This document shows positions 1 to 9,319 of a stretch of DNA of 64,000 nucleotides, in pieces. The notes below the pieces were generated by a model. It was not told the origin of the DNA, made no database searches, and saw nothing but the letters and a program-made list of their open reading frames with translations. The stretch covers positions 27,520 through 91,519 of the forward strand of contig JAJRZI010000110.1 of assembly GCA_024275295.1 (NCBI GenBank), in the 5' to 3' direction. Position 1 is the first letter of the stretch; each line of letters begins with the position of its first letter. A program made the translations under genes and the position numbers. This stretch comes from Gammaproteobacteria bacterium (lineage in GTDB: Bacteria > Pseudomonadota > Gammaproteobacteria > Chromatiales > Chromatiaceae).

Positions 1-3000
1 GGTTTGGATCAATAAAGATATGCTGATGGTTAAAGGCGGCCACCAGCTTGATATGCTGTGATAGCAGCATGCCATTGCCGAAGACATCGCCGGCCATATC
101 ACCGATGCCAACCACGGTGATATCCTGATTCTGGCAGTCGATGCCGCGCTCACCAAACAGGCGCTTGACCGACTCCCAGCCGCCCCGGGCGGTAATGCCC
201 ATCTTTTTGTGGTCATAACCCGAGGAGCCGCCCGAGGCAAAGCCATCCCCCAGCCAGAAGCCGTACTCTTGCGCCACCCCATTGGCGATATCCGAGAAGG
301 TGGCTGTACCCTTGTCGGCGGCGACCACCAGGTAGGTATCATCCTCATCGTAACGCACTACTCTGGGCGGGATGACCACTTCGCCATCCACCAGGTTGTC
401 GGTGAGATCCAGCATGCCGCAGATGAAGGTGCGGTAACAGCGTATTACCTCTTCCTGGATGACATCCCGGTTTTTGCTGTTCGGCAGGCGCTTGGGTACA
501 AAACCACCCTTGGCCCCGACGGGGACGATGACTGCATTCTTTACCATCTGTGCCTTCATCAGACCCAGTATCTCGGTACGGAAATCCTCCCGCCGGTCTG
601 ACCAGCGCAGACCGCCACGGGCAACCGGCCCGCCGCGCAGATGCACACCTTCTACGGTGGGAGAGTAGACAAAGATCTCAAACATGGGTCTGGGCAGGGG
701 GAGATCCGGCACCCTGGAGGGATCCAGTTTGAAAGAGAGGTAGGGTTTGGACTCTCCATTCTCATCCAGCTGGAAATAGTTGGTACGCAACATCGCTTGG
801 ATAACAGCCAGATAACGACGCAGGATGCGGTCCTGATCCAGATTGGATACGGCATCAAATGCTGTTTCAATGCGTTTAGTCAGCTTCTCGACCGTTTTGG
901 CCACATCATGACGGGGATCAGGATCAAAGCGGGCAAGAAACAGGCTGGCCAGCAGACCTGCAATATGCGGATTTTGGGCCAGGGTATTGGTCATATAGCT
1001 CTGACTGAAAGGTGCCTGGGTCTGGAGCAGATATTTGCAGATGGCTCGCAGCATCACTACCGGTCGCCACGCCAGGCTGGCAGCCAGTACCAGACGGTTG
1101 AAACCATCATTTTCAATCTCGCCGGAACAGATACGGGCGAAGGCATTTTGGAAGTTCTCTTTGACCGCCAGTACCTCCACTTCAATGCTCTGGCTGGCCA
1201 TCATGTCAAAATCCAGAATCCAGTAGGGGGTGTCACTGGCTGATTCGATGGTATAGGGTCTGGCTCCCAGCACCCGCAAGCCCATCCGCTCTAGCATCGG
1301 CAGGACATCTGACAGCGCCATGGGACGGCAACGGCCATAGACCTTGAAGCGCAGTAGATCGTCACCTCCCTCTATCGGGCGATAGAGATAGGTGCCCAGT
1401 TGAGCATCCCCGCCGATCCCTTCCAGATGCTGGATATCCAGCACGGCTGCCCGTGGCGTAAAATCATCCTTATAGGCTGCCGGAAAGGCCTGGGCATATT
1501 TATAGGCCAGCTGTAGCCCCTGGCCTTCGCCATAATGCTCCCGCAAGGCAATATGCAGCTCATCTGTCCATGACAGCATGGCCTCTGCCAAATGGGCCTC
1601 CAGTTCCGAGCTGTCATATTCCGGAATCTCATCTGGCTGGGTATGCACAATAAAGTGTACCCGGGCAAATATTGAGGTGGAGAATTGCACATCAAACTCG
1701 GCGCTCTGGCCGTTCAGCGCCTGCAGCAGAATATCCTGGATCTGCAGTCGCAGCTCGGTGTTGTAATGGTCTCTCGGAACATAGACAAAGGCGCTGATAA
1801 AACGGCCAAATGGGTCGCGGCGCAGAAACAGGCTCAACCGATGTCGCTCCTGCACCTGTAGAATGCCAACCGCAATATCCAGTAGCTCCTCCTCGCTGAT
1901 CTGAAACATCTCATCCCGTGGAAAGGTGGTCAGGATATGTTGCATGGCTTTGCCGCCATGGCTATTGTGCCGCAGCTTGGCCTGTTCCATGACGTGCGCC
2001 ACCTTACGCCGCAGGATGGGGATCTCGGTCAACAGGGTGTTATAGACGGTGGAGCCATAGAGTCCAACGAAGCGCCACTCACCGATAACGTCACCCTTTT
2101 CATCAAACCGTTTAATGCCGAGATAATCCAGATGTGCCGGGCGATGTATAGGTGAGAGCGCGGTGGATTTGGTGATGAGCAGCAGGTTGCGGGTGCGTGC
2201 CTTGCGGCGCATGGGTGACGGGATATGGGCAAAGCTTTGTGAGACGTGATCGGCCTGGGTGCCACGGAAGATGCCCAGCCCCGACCCTTCAACCACGCGT
2301 AACATATCCTGTCCATCTTCATCTATCAGGTCGTAGGCCCGAAACCCGATAAAGGTGAAGTGGTTGTTCTCCAGCCAGCGTAAAAAGGCCAGCACCTCAC
2401 TCTTCTCTTCATCGGGTACAGGTAGCTGCTGTGCCTCCAGTAGCGCAGTGATTTCATTGATCCGGGTGCGCAGTGGCTGCCAATCATCCACCACCAAACG
2501 GACATCATTCAGGGTGTGTTCAAACCCGGCATGCAGTGCGGCCAGCTCCTCAGGTTCGGTCTGACGGTCAACCTCGAAACGCATGACCGCCTCAGTGACA
2601 TAACCCTCTCCTTTGGCATCGGGTGGAGCAACTGCCACAATGTGTCCTGCACTGTTGCGCTGTACTTTTATTACCGGATGCAGGGTGACATGGATGGTGA
2701 TTCCCTGCTGGACTAGATACATATTCAGTGAGTCAACCAAAAATGGCATATCATTGGTGATCACCTCGATGACAGTATGCGGGGACTGCCAGCTGTGCTC
2801 TTCATAGACCGGGTTATAGACACGGATAAGTACGGCATCAGGTTTGCGGTGCCCCAGCAGATGCCAATGACTCAGCAGGCTGCCATAGAGATCCTCAAGC
2901 GAGACATCCAGCACATCCTCTGTCGTGCAGTGCGCATAATAGAGCTTGGCAAAATTGATGACGGGTTCTATCCCATGCTGTGGAAGGCGTTCCCGAAGCA

Positions 3001-3055
3001 GTCCAACAAGACGCTTAATAACGGCCTCTTTTTCTCGCAGATGTGCTGTTGTCAT
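1..3055 (-). CDS. NAD-specific glutamate dehydrogenase, large type (partial, C-terminus beyond window)
   Basis: Oxidatively deaminates glutamate to 2-oxoglutarate with NAD+. The frame is open from an ATG at 3055 to the left edge, giving 1018 residues of a family that usually reaches about 1600. The N-terminal 700 residues match the regulatory part of this large family (ACT-like modules); the conserved catalytic segment VPVGAKGGFVPK lies at residues 844-855 with the substrate-binding lysine near 849, and the N-terminal part of the dehydrogenase fold follows (WSDRREDFRTEILGLMKAQ just upstream). The start MTTAHLREKEAVIKR is preceded by AGAGG. No internal stop was seen. It is transcribed alone, leftward, and links amino-acid catabolism to the TCA cycle. 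Family assignment is confident; cofactor preference is taken from the family. Confidence 0.93.
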   Translation of the reverse strand, partial: MTTAHLREKEAVIKRLVGLLRERLPQHGIEPVINFAKLYYAHCTTEDVLDVSLEDLYGSLLSHWHLLGHRKPDAVLIRVYNPVYEEHSWQSPHTVIEVITNDMPFLVDSLNMYLVQQGITIHVTLHPVIKVQRNSAGHIVAVAPPDAKGEGYVTEAVMRFEVDRQTEPEELAALHAGFEHTLNDVRLVVDDWQPLRTRINEITALLEAQQLPVPDEEKSEVLAFLRWLENNHFTFIGFRAYDLIDEDGQDMLRVVEGSGLGIFRGTQADHVSQSFAHIPSPMRRKARTRNLLLITKSTALSPIHRPAHLDYLGIKRFDEKGDVIGEWRFVGLYGSTVYNTLLTEIPILRRKVAHVMEQAKLRHNSHGGKAMQHILTTFPRDEMFQISEEELLDIAVGILQVQERHRLSLFLRRDPFGRFISAFVYVPRDHYNTELRLQIQDILLQALNGQSAEFDVQFSTSIFARVHFIVHTQPDEIPEYDSSELEAHLAEAMLSWTDELHIALREHYGEGQGLQLAYKYAQAFPAAYKDDFTPRAAVLDIQHLEGIGGDAQLGTYLYRPIEGGDDLLRFKVYGRCRPMALSDVLPMLERMGLRVLGARPYTIESASDTPYWILDFDMMASQSIEVEVLAVKENFQNAFARICSGEIENDGFNRLVLAASLAWRPVVMLRAICKYLLQTQAPFSQSYMTNTLAQNPHIAGLLASLFLARFDPDPRHDVAKTVEKLTKRIETAFDAVSNLDQDRILRRYLAVIQAMLRTNYFQLDENGESKPYLSFKLDPSRVPDLPLPRPMFEIFVYSPTVEGVHLRGGPVARGGLRWSDRREDFRTEILGLMKAQMVKNAVIVPVGAKGGFVPKRLPNSKNRDVIQEEVIRCYRTFICGMLDLTDNLVDGEVVIPPRVVRYDEDDTYLVVAADKGTATFSDIANGVAQEYGFWLGDGFASGGSSGYDHKKMGITARGGWESVKRLFGERGIDCQNQDITVVGIGDMAGDVFGNGMLLSQHIKLVAAFNHQHIFIDPN

Positions 3056-3181
3056 AGATTCCTCTTTGCCACCAAAATTAACTTTTTGCTATCAAAGTAT
3101 AGTATTTCTCCGGGTGATATCTATAAAAATAGATGCCGTCTATGGAGCTAATGGGAGTCATTCTGTGTAAGCAAGAACTTA

Positions 3182-3382
3182 TCACTGAGCTAAGCGAAAA
3201 TGTAGCAGCTTGAAAATAAATATAGTCAGTACCCAGATGCCTGCCACTATGATTAGCAGATAGAGTATAGGCCAGCCAATGGTGTCATCAATCAATTCAT
3301 ATAGACGCTCTTTGAGTGTTATATGTTCTATTGTAGAAACCTTCCTACCTTGACTTACTGTAGTAGTTTGTTCGTGATAACG
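3182..3382 (-). other. In-frame continuation of the exported protein beyond its TAG stop, with a membrane segment
   Basis: Directly after the TAG at 3383-3385 the same frame stays open for 66 codons to a TGA at 3182-3184. The predicted peptide ends in a clear hydrophobic helix (WPILYLLIIVAGIWVLTIF) followed by a short basic tail (KLLHFRLAQ). Such a C-terminal anchor fits the upstream protein, which has an export signal but no other membrane segment. I infer that the TAG is a nonsense change, a sequence error or a readthrough site, and that the ancestral product was about 326 residues and membrane anchored. There is no start codon with a good ribosome site that would make this a separate gene. 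Confidence 0.6.
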
Positions 3383-4162
3383 CTATATTTGATAGGTGGT
3401 TTCTGGCGATGTATGGCCATTGTCATAGTGATTTACTGGCGTGTTTTCCATAACAAAATCGCCCATACCAAAGAGTGAAAAGTGTCGGGTTCCTGAATCA
3501 TCCTGCCAAGGCTCTGTGATGGATAGCAGTTGTTCAGCTTGCTCCTGATTCAGCGTTAATTTGAGTAGGTTTTTCACTAAGCCTAATGAGTCTCCTGGGT
3601 AAGATCTGTTTCCCTGGCGATCTCTCTGACTTTGATTCAACTCGTCTCCTGCACTGTTTACATAGAGCTGAAGTGCATTCTCAAGCGTTATTGATGCAGT
3701 GTTACTATAGGTATCCTCATAATTGCTATATAGATGCTCATTATACGGGGCTGCATCATCGTGCTGATCCAGTTGGTTTGTGCTCTGCCAGCTACGCCAC
3801 TCACCTATTGGATTGGCTGGTCTGTTGCTGTGCTGTTCGAACGGTATATTTGAGGGGAGGGTGTCAGCAGAATTGGAAGCCCGTAACAACTCTCTATCAA
3901 TGTAGTCAGAGACTAATGTCTCTGTGTATGAAGTGCTCTGTTTTGTTGGTAGCAAATCAATATGCTGCTTCTGCAGGGGTGAAATATCCAGCGGGGTTGC
4001 CAAAGCAGTGTTAACCAGACAACTTTGCACTATCAGTCCAATATAAAGCCCGATTTTGGCTACAGTATGCATCATCTGGTATCTATGCTTACGGGCAGAC
4101 GAAAGATGTTTTCGTGTGTCCTGAAAACTCTTTTTCTTATTAAAAACCATCAAACTATACAT
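3383..4162 (-). CDS. Exported hypothetical protein, 259 residues, probably C-terminally truncated
   Basis: I do not recognise this protein. It has a long basic N-region followed by a hydrophobic stretch (residues about 34-54, IGLYIGLIVQSCLVNTALA) that looks like a signal peptide with an ALA-TP cleavage site. The mature part is polar, rich in Asn, Gln, Ser and Asp, with no catalytic motif that I can see. An AAGG lies 7 bases before the ATG. The frame ends in TAG but continues in phase for 66 codons that encode a transmembrane tail (3182-3382). As written the protein would be released into the periplasm instead of anchored. It is divergent from the dctP operon, with about 80 bp between them. 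Confidence 0.65.
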   Translation of the reverse strand: MYSLMVFNKKKSFQDTRKHLSSARKHRYQMMHTVAKIGLYIGLIVQSCLVNTALATPLDISPLQKQHIDLLPTKQSTSYTETLVSDYIDRELLRASNSADTLPSNIPFEQHSNRPANPIGEWRSWQSTNQLDQHDDAAPYNEHLYSNYEDTYSNTASITLENALQLYVNSAGDELNQSQRDRQGNRSYPGDSLGLVKNLLKLTLNQEQAEQLLSITEPWQDDSGTRHFSLFGMGDFVMENTPVNHYDNGHTSPETTYQI

Positions 4163-4241
4163 TATTGCCTTGCAGGGGTACTACAGGCGGTAAAGTGAGA
4201 TAACATACGGCCAGCCGAACTGTCCATCAGAGGAGATAACA

Positions 4242-5243
4242 ATGAAAAAGCGGCATATTGTAGCAGCCATCTTTGCTGGACTCTGCTTGAGCAGTCTGGC
4301 ACAGGCTGAGTACATCATCAAATTTTCTCACGTTGTCTCACCTCACACCCCCAAAGGGCAGGCCGCACAGTTCTTTGCTGACCAGGTCAATGAGCGGCTG
4401 GCCGGTAGGGTCAGGGTTGAGGTGTTTCCCAATTCACAGCTCTATAATGATAACAAGGTCATGGAGGCGATGCGTCTGTCAAAAGGGAAGACCGGCATTA
4501 TTGCTGCACCCAGCCTCTCCAAATTTGTAAAATTCTCCCGCCAGTTGCAGATCTTTGATCTTCCTTTTCTGTTTGATGATATCAATGATGTGCACCAGCT
4601 GGTGGACTCCCCTCTGATGCAGACCATGACCAATCCGTTGGAGCGCAAAGGTCTCAAGGCACTGGGGGTCTGGGATAATGGGATGAAGGTCTTTTCAATC
4701 AAAGGTGACAGGCCGTTGCGCAATACACCAGCGGATTTCAAGGGCAAAAAATTTCGTATTCAAAGCTCAAATGTGCATGCCGCCATGATCAAATCGCTGG
4801 GCGGCATACCGCAGAAACTTCCATTCAAAGAGGTCTACACGGCACTGGGGCAGGGTGTGGTCGACGGTCAGGAGAATGCCTGGTCCAATCTCTATTCCAA
4901 AAAGTTTTTTGAGGTGCAGGACTGGATTACGGTGTCCGGCCACTCCTACCTGGGGTATCTGCTGGTGGTCAGTGCAGGTTTCTGGAACAGGCTGCCCGCT
5001 GATATCCGTGCTGAGCTTGAGGTTATAATCAAAGAGTCCACTCAAAAAGCGCGCCAATATGCAGCCGAGGCAGATGCAGGCGATCGAAAAAGGATCGCCA
5101 TGGCAGGCAAGGCCAGGATCATAGAGTTAACAGCAGAAGAGCGGGAGAGCTGGCGTGCGGCTACCCGAAAAGTTGAGAAAGAGTTTGAAAAACAAATTGG
5201 TAAATCATTGTTAAAACAGGTTCACCAACTGCTGGGCCATTAA
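4242..5243 (+). CDS. dctP: TRAP transporter substrate-binding protein, DctP family
   Basis: Periplasmic solute receptor of a tripartite ATP-independent periplasmic transporter; it captures the substrate and delivers it to the DctQM membrane complex. Residues 1-22 form a typical signal peptide ending AQA. The mature sequence carries the family hallmarks: KFSHVVSPHTPKG at its start, an FRIQSS segment near residue 170 where the conserved arginine contacts the substrate carboxylate, and the VVDGQENAW motif near residue 205. At 333 residues it is full length. Start: AGGAG lies 8-9 bases before the ATG. C4-dicarboxylates are the usual substrate of the closest relatives, but other organic acids are possible. 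First gene of dctPQM. Confidence 0.93.
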   Translation: MKKRHIVAAIFAGLCLSSLAQAEYIIKFSHVVSPHTPKGQAAQFFADQVNERLAGRVRVEVFPNSQLYNDNKVMEAMRLSKGKTGIIAAPSLSKFVKFSRQLQIFDLPFLFDDINDVHQLVDSPLMQTMTNPLERKGLKALGVWDNGMKVFSIKGDRPLRNTPADFKGKKFRIQSSNVHAAMIKSLGGIPQKLPFKEVYTALGQGVVDGQENAWSNLYSKKFFEVQDWITVSGHSYLGYLLVVSAGFWNRLPADIRAELEVIIKESTQKARQYAAEADAGDRKRIAMAGKARIIELTAEERESWRAATRKVEKEFEKQIGKSLLKQVHQLLGH

Positions 5244-5282
5244 GCAATAGTGCTGTATAGATAACCAGTTATCTCACCCCTT

Positions 5283-5801
5283 ATGTTTGAACGTATCATC
5301 ACCTGTTTTGAGCAGGTTGTCATCACCGCCGGGTTTGCCATAGCAACGCTGCTGCTGTTTGCCAATGTGGTTGCCCGTTATATTTTTGATACAGGTTTTC
5401 CCTGGGTTTTGGAGGCCGTGCAGTATCTGTTTGCCTGGGTGGTTTTGGTGGGCGCCGCCCATGGTATCAAAGAGGGTGTGCACCTTGGTATAGATGTTCT
5501 GACCAGTAGATTTTCAGTGCCGATCCAGCGCTGGCTTGGTCTACTCAGTCTGCTGGTCTGTCTTGGTTTTTCCATACCTGTATTGATCCTTTCCATTGAA
5601 TATACATACAGGATTTGGGAGTGGGGTGACCTCAGTCTTGATCTGCAGATCCCGCAGTGGATTCCTTACCTTGCCATCCCGGTTGGCATGAGCCTGATGA
5701 CGCTGCGTCTGCTGCAGGTCGGCCTCAGAATCTGGCGTGGTGAGCTGTTGCATGTGGGTCGCAGCGAGCAGCAATCAGTGACGATGGATGAGATGCCATG
5801 A
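5283..5801 (+). CDS. dctQ: TRAP transporter small membrane subunit, DctQ family
   Basis: Small integral membrane subunit of the TRAP transporter, which with DctM forms the sodium-driven translocation unit. The 172 residues contain four predicted transmembrane helices, with FANVVARYIFDTGFPWVLEAVQYLF being the diagnostic stretch between helices 1 and 2 (conserved N-VxRY...W-E). Its ATG at 5283 follows dctP by 39 bp and its stop overlaps the dctM start by 4 bp (ATGA at 5798-5801), so the two are translationally coupled. No signal peptide beyond the first helix. No irregularity seen. Confidence 0.92.
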   Translation: MFERIITCFEQVVITAGFAIATLLLFANVVARYIFDTGFPWVLEAVQYLFAWVVLVGAAHGIKEGVHLGIDVLTSRFSVPIQRWLGLLSLLVCLGFSIPVLILSIEYTYRIWEWGDLSLDLQIPQWIPYLAIPVGMSLMTLRLLQVGLRIWRGELLHVGRSEQQSVTMDEMP

Positions 5802-7075
5802 GTGCTGCACTTCTGTTTGGCGGGCTGATTCTGCTATTGTTGCTAGGCGTTCCCATCGCCATCAGCCTGGGGTTTTCCAGTCTCGCCTTCATTACGCTGG
5901 CCACTGAAGATCCAGCCACCATCGTTGCGCAAAAGCTGTTTGATACGATGGAGCACACCACGCTGCTGGCCATCCCTTTCTTTGTGCTCTCATCCCACTT
6001 TTTGACTACCGGCGGTGTCTCTGAGCGGCTGGTAGAGTTCGCCAAGGCCCTGGTAGGGTGGATGCACGGTGGACTGGCCATGGCAGGTATTGTCTCCTGC
6101 ATGTTCTTTGCTGCCATATCCGGCTCATCGCCAGCTACTGTGGTCGCCATCGGCTCTATCCTGATCCCCGGCATGGTCAAGGCGGGTTATGATAAGGGCT
6201 TTGCCGTGGGCACCATTGCCACGGCAGGCAGTCTGGGCATTCTGATCCCCCCTTCAATCCCCATGATCGTCTATGCCGATGCGGTGGAGGAGTCCGTGGG
6301 CAAGCTGTTTATTGCGGGTATCCTGCCGGGTCTGATGATGGGCGGTTTTCTGCTGGGTGTGACCTGGCTCTATGCCAAAAAGAGCGGCATGCCGCGTGAG
6401 CCATGGCACGGTTTTAGCCATCTGGCGTATGCCTTTGGCCGCGCCTTCTGGGGGCTGTTGCTGATCTTTATTGTGGTGGGTGGCATCTATGGCGGCGTAT
6501 TTACCCCTACTGAGGCGGCTGCGGTTGCTGCCGTCTACTCTGCCGCTATCGCCCTTTTTGTGCACAGGGATATGGGGGTCAAAGAGATTCCCAAAGTGAT
6601 GCTTGATTCAGCCAAGATGACCACCATGCTGATGTTCATCATCGCCTGCGCTATGATCTTTGCCCACGCCCTCACTGAGCAGCGCATACCCCAGGAGCTG
6701 GCGCAGGCTGTCGTCGATAAGCAGCTCGAACCCTGGTCGTTCCTGCTGATGGTCAATGTCATCCTCTGGTTTGCCGGTGACTTCATGGAGCCTTCCGCCA
6801 TCCTGCTGATACTGGCGCCGCTGTTTCATCCCATTGCCATCTCGCTCGGCATCGATCCCATCCATCTCGGCATCATTATGACGACCAACATGGAGGTTGG
6901 CATGATCACCCCGCCGGTTGGCCTCAACCTCTATGTTGCTGCAGGAATCTCCGGCATGAGCCTGGGGGCGGTCACAAAGGCCGCCCTGCCCTGGATGCTG
7001 GTGCTGATCGTTGCCCTGCTGGTTATCACCTACATTCCTTGGCTGAGTCTGTTTCTTGTTGGGGTTATGTTTTAG
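5798..7075 (+). CDS. dctM: TRAP transporter large permease subunit, DctM family
   Basis: Large translocating subunit of the TRAP system. 425 residues, about a dozen hydrophobic helices throughout. Family motifs visible: the GVPIAISLG segment near residue 20, ISGSSPATVVAIGSILIPGM near residue 110, the GILIPPSIPMIVYA signature near residue 155, and NMEVGMITPPVGLNLYV near residue 365. The ATG overlaps the dctQ stop by 4 bp. Together with 4242-5801 it gives a complete operon, with no sensor kinase or catabolic gene attached, so the sequence does not reveal the substrate. No terminator hairpin is visible before the converging dusC frame that ends at 7077. Confidence 0.93.
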   Translation: MSAALLFGGLILLLLLGVPIAISLGFSSLAFITLATEDPATIVAQKLFDTMEHTTLLAIPFFVLSSHFLTTGGVSERLVEFAKALVGWMHGGLAMAGIVSCMFFAAISGSSPATVVAIGSILIPGMVKAGYDKGFAVGTIATAGSLGILIPPSIPMIVYADAVEESVGKLFIAGILPGLMMGGFLLGVTWLYAKKSGMPREPWHGFSHLAYAFGRAFWGLLLIFIVVGGIYGGVFTPTEAAAVAAVYSAAIALFVHRDMGVKEIPKVMLDSAKMTTMLMFIIACAMIFAHALTEQRIPQELAQAVVDKQLEPWSFLLMVNVILWFAGDFMEPSAILLILAPLFHPIAISLGIDPIHLGIIMTTNMEVGMITPPVGLNLYVAAGISGMSLGAVTKAALPWMLVLIVALLVITYIPWLSLFLVGVMF

Positions 7076-7076
7076 T

Positions 7077-8012
7077 CTACAACAGGGCTTTCATTGCGGA
7101 AAAACCGGGGGTTTTGCGGAGGCTGCTGAAGCAGTGTTGCGCTTCAATGTAGTCACGCTTCAGATAGACCAGCCACTGCTTGATCCGCATGCCAATATGT
7201 CTGTCCTTAACCTCGCCCTCCATTGATCAGCCCATCTGCAGCAACAGGGGGCGGATCTCATTCCACCCCATCGGCTCATAGTCGATACCCTGTTGCTGGC
7301 ATTTGATCTGCCTTGCCAGATCGGGTCTTGCAACAGCGCCCCGGCCAATCATGACATCATCACAGCCACTGATCTGACGGCAGCGCAGATAGTCTTCAAC
7401 ACTGTTGATATCACCATTGGCCACGACGGGAATATCTGTACTTTCATTGATGTGCGCCAACCACTCCCAACGTGCTGGTGATTTGTATCCATCGGCTTGG
7501 GTGCGCGCATGTACGGTAATGGCATCAGCCCCTGCGGCTTGCACGGCAAGTGCGTTATCCACTGCGAGATCTGTATTTTCATAACCCAATCGCAGTTTGG
7601 CAGTAACAGGGATATGGGCTGCAACAGCACAACGAACGGTCTTTATAATAGCGTAAAGCTGCGTCGGGTCTTTTAGCAAAACCGCCCAGCCAGACTTGCG
7701 GTTGACCAAGCGTGAAGGGCAGCCAAAATTGATATCAATGCCGGGCGCGCCCAAGCCAACCGCCTTGTCGGCATTGGTGGCCACTGTTTCGGGATGACTG
7801 CCCAGCAGTTGAACCACCACGGGTGTGCCTGCCGGGGTTAATCCAGCACTATTTAACTCAGGTGAGATACGGTGAAAAACCTTTGTTGGGAGCGGCTGGT
7901 CTGTGATGCGGACAAACTCGGATACACAACTGTGATATCCGCCAATTGCAGTCAGAATATCACGCATACGATGATCAACCACTCCCTCCATTGGAGCCAG
8001 CATAATCTTCAT
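7077..8012 (-). pseudogene. dusC: tRNA-dihydrouridine(16) synthase DusC interrupted by an in-frame TGA
   Basis: FMN-dependent reduction of uridine 16 in tRNA. The uninterrupted part (7227-8012, 261 residues) carries the TIM-barrel: start MKIMLAPMEGVVDHRMRD, GIDINFGCPSR with the catalytic cysteine near residue 98, and SVEDYLRCRQISGCDDVMIGRG near residue 215. A TGA at 7227-7229 then stops it, but the same frame continues for 49 codons to TAG at 7077, encoding SMEGEVKDRHIGMRIKQWLVYL, which is typical of the DusC C-terminal tRNA-binding helical domain. Full length would be 311 residues, close to the family's 315. As written the end of the recognition domain is lost. TGG or CGA to TGA would explain it. 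Other Dus paralogues would not have the RIKQW tail, supporting DusC. Confidence 0.8.
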
Positions 8013-8070
8013 CAGTAATAAACCAACCTGATCAACATGGCATCAGGATCTGGGCTTGATGGCAGCCTGT

Positions 8071-8271
8071 TCAGGCCGCCTTGATGGCCTGCTCAAAGCA
8101 GTCACCACGCCAAAGGCAGCATGCCTGGCTACATGCCTGCTGACGTGCCGAGGCAAAGCAGTCAAAATTGCCTTCATGTAACTGGATGGATTTGATCAGG
8201 CCAGCCTTGGTGCGCTTCAGTGGTTTGACGCCCTGAGCCTTGGCTATGATACGAATCTCTTTCATGTTCAT
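8071..8271 (-). CDS. Small SAP-like protein with a five-cysteine tail
   Basis: 66 residues. The first 35 (MKEIRIIAKAQGVKP...AGLIKSIQLHEGN) form a helix-turn-helix-like SAP/Rho-N type fold, usually a nucleic-acid-binding module. The second half has five cysteines in the order C-x8-C-x3-CC-x5-C, ending CLWRGDCFEQAIKAA. I recall similar small proteins of gammaproteobacteria with this fusion of SAP helix and Cys tail; their function is not known to me. GGAA lies 7 bases before the ATG at 8271; a second ATG at 8265 is also possible. It sits between rluE and dusC on the same strand, 58 bp before dusC, so a link with RNA modification is possible but only by location. Confidence 0.68.
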   Translation of the reverse strand: MNMKEIRIIAKAQGVKPLKRTKAGLIKSIQLHEGNFDCFASARQQACSQACCLWRGDCFEQAIKAA

Positions 8272-8385
8272 ACTGTTTTTCCTTAATCCGTGTGTAGGCG
8301 ATATTGGCCCTCACTGACAGGGCGGTTCATCGCAAAAAAACCGGTAATTCTCCGTGAGTAGGCCCACTGATGTCAAGCATAAGTT

Positions 8386-8925
8386 TTATACCTCAACCGT
8401 TGTCCACTCACCGGGCTGTAATGTGCCTAATGGCCATTCACCAATCTGTACGCGCACTAATCGGAGTGTGGGGTAACCGATAGCTGCAGTCATGCGACGA
8501 ACCTGACGATTGCGGCCTTCGCATATCCTGATCTCCAGCCATTGGGTTGGTATGTTTGCACGGAAACGTACAGGGGGATCGCGTGGCCACAGATCCGGCG
8601 GATCAATCAGCTTTGCCTTTGCTGGCCGGGTTAAGCCATCTTTTAATGTCAGGCCCCGGCGAAGCAGATCCAGATCTTACTCTTCCGGGATACGCTCAAC
8701 CTGAACCCAATAGCGCTTCCAGGTTTTAAAACGGGGATTGCTGAGCCTGTGCTGTAGCTTTCCATCATCCGTCAGCAACAACAGCCCCTCACTATCACGG
8801 TCCAGCCGGCCTGCCGGGTAGACATTTTTAATGGGGATATAGCTTGCCAAAGTGGGGCGTTGCCCATGATCGGTAAACTGGGTCAGAACACCACAGGGTT
8901 TATTGAACAGGATTAATTGTGACAT
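8386..8925 (-). pseudogene. rluE: 23S rRNA pseudouridine(2457) synthase RluE interrupted by an in-frame TAA
   Basis: RsuA-family pseudouridine synthase. The N-terminal fragment (8677-8925) starts [19 protein letters not shown] and contains the catalytic loop [18 protein letters not shown] with the active-site aspartate near residue 44. A TAA at 8677-8679 follows VQVERIPEE; the frame then continues to TAA at 8386 with the second half of the enzyme, including [20 protein letters not shown], the family's C-terminal signature. Total 179 residues, slightly shorter than the E. coli protein. Both halves are well conserved, so the change is either very recent or an error; GAA or CAA to TAA restores a plausible family residue. 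Start at 8925 rather than 8934 because family members begin at this methionine. Confidence 0.82.
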
Positions 8926-9008
8926 AAAAATCACAATAGGTGAGATTTGCGCTTAAAATCAAGCTATTAATCTAGGATAAAACATCCAGGTTAAATTCCA
9001 GGCAAAAC

Positions 9009-9044
9009 AAAACCCCCGCTCAAAGTCCCTGCAGCGGGGGTTTT
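9009..9044. terminator. Strong rho-independent terminator, symmetrical
   Basis: A 12-bp perfect stem (AAAACCCCCGCT / AGCGGGGGTTTT) around a 12-base loop. Flanking A and T tracts let it work in both directions. It lies between the 3' end of the leftward lipoprotein gene and the rluE start. Confidence 0.8.
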
Positions 9045-9319
9045 AGGTTCCATCCAAACTGAGCAATCCTTATGCTTGGGAAATCGATCCATTATATTGC
9101 ATTCCCATTCAGTACTATGCACTCCCTGCAATTCTTCATTCCCTGATAATTGCAATTAATAACTGATGTTCCCTTGACCGACATTGGAATTCTGACAGCT
9201 TATTTCAATTTAAACAGGGCACAAATCCACCTTTATTTGTAGGATTTTTCCTATCTTTATCTGAACGGTAGTTGGTGCTTAAACAGACAATGGGGGGGTA
9301 TAAGAGAGGCTTAATTGGC
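9045..9319. other. AT-rich non-coding stretch
   Basis: About 275 bases between the terminator and the lipoprotein gene with no credible reading frame, tRNA or hairpin that I can see. It lies downstream of the lipoprotein stop and could be a long 3' untranslated region. Confidence 0.4.

Noticed and set aside
209..1243. Rightward open frames over the glutamate dehydrogenase region
   Set aside because: The leftward frame is continuous over the same bases and matches a known family; the rightward products resemble no protein.
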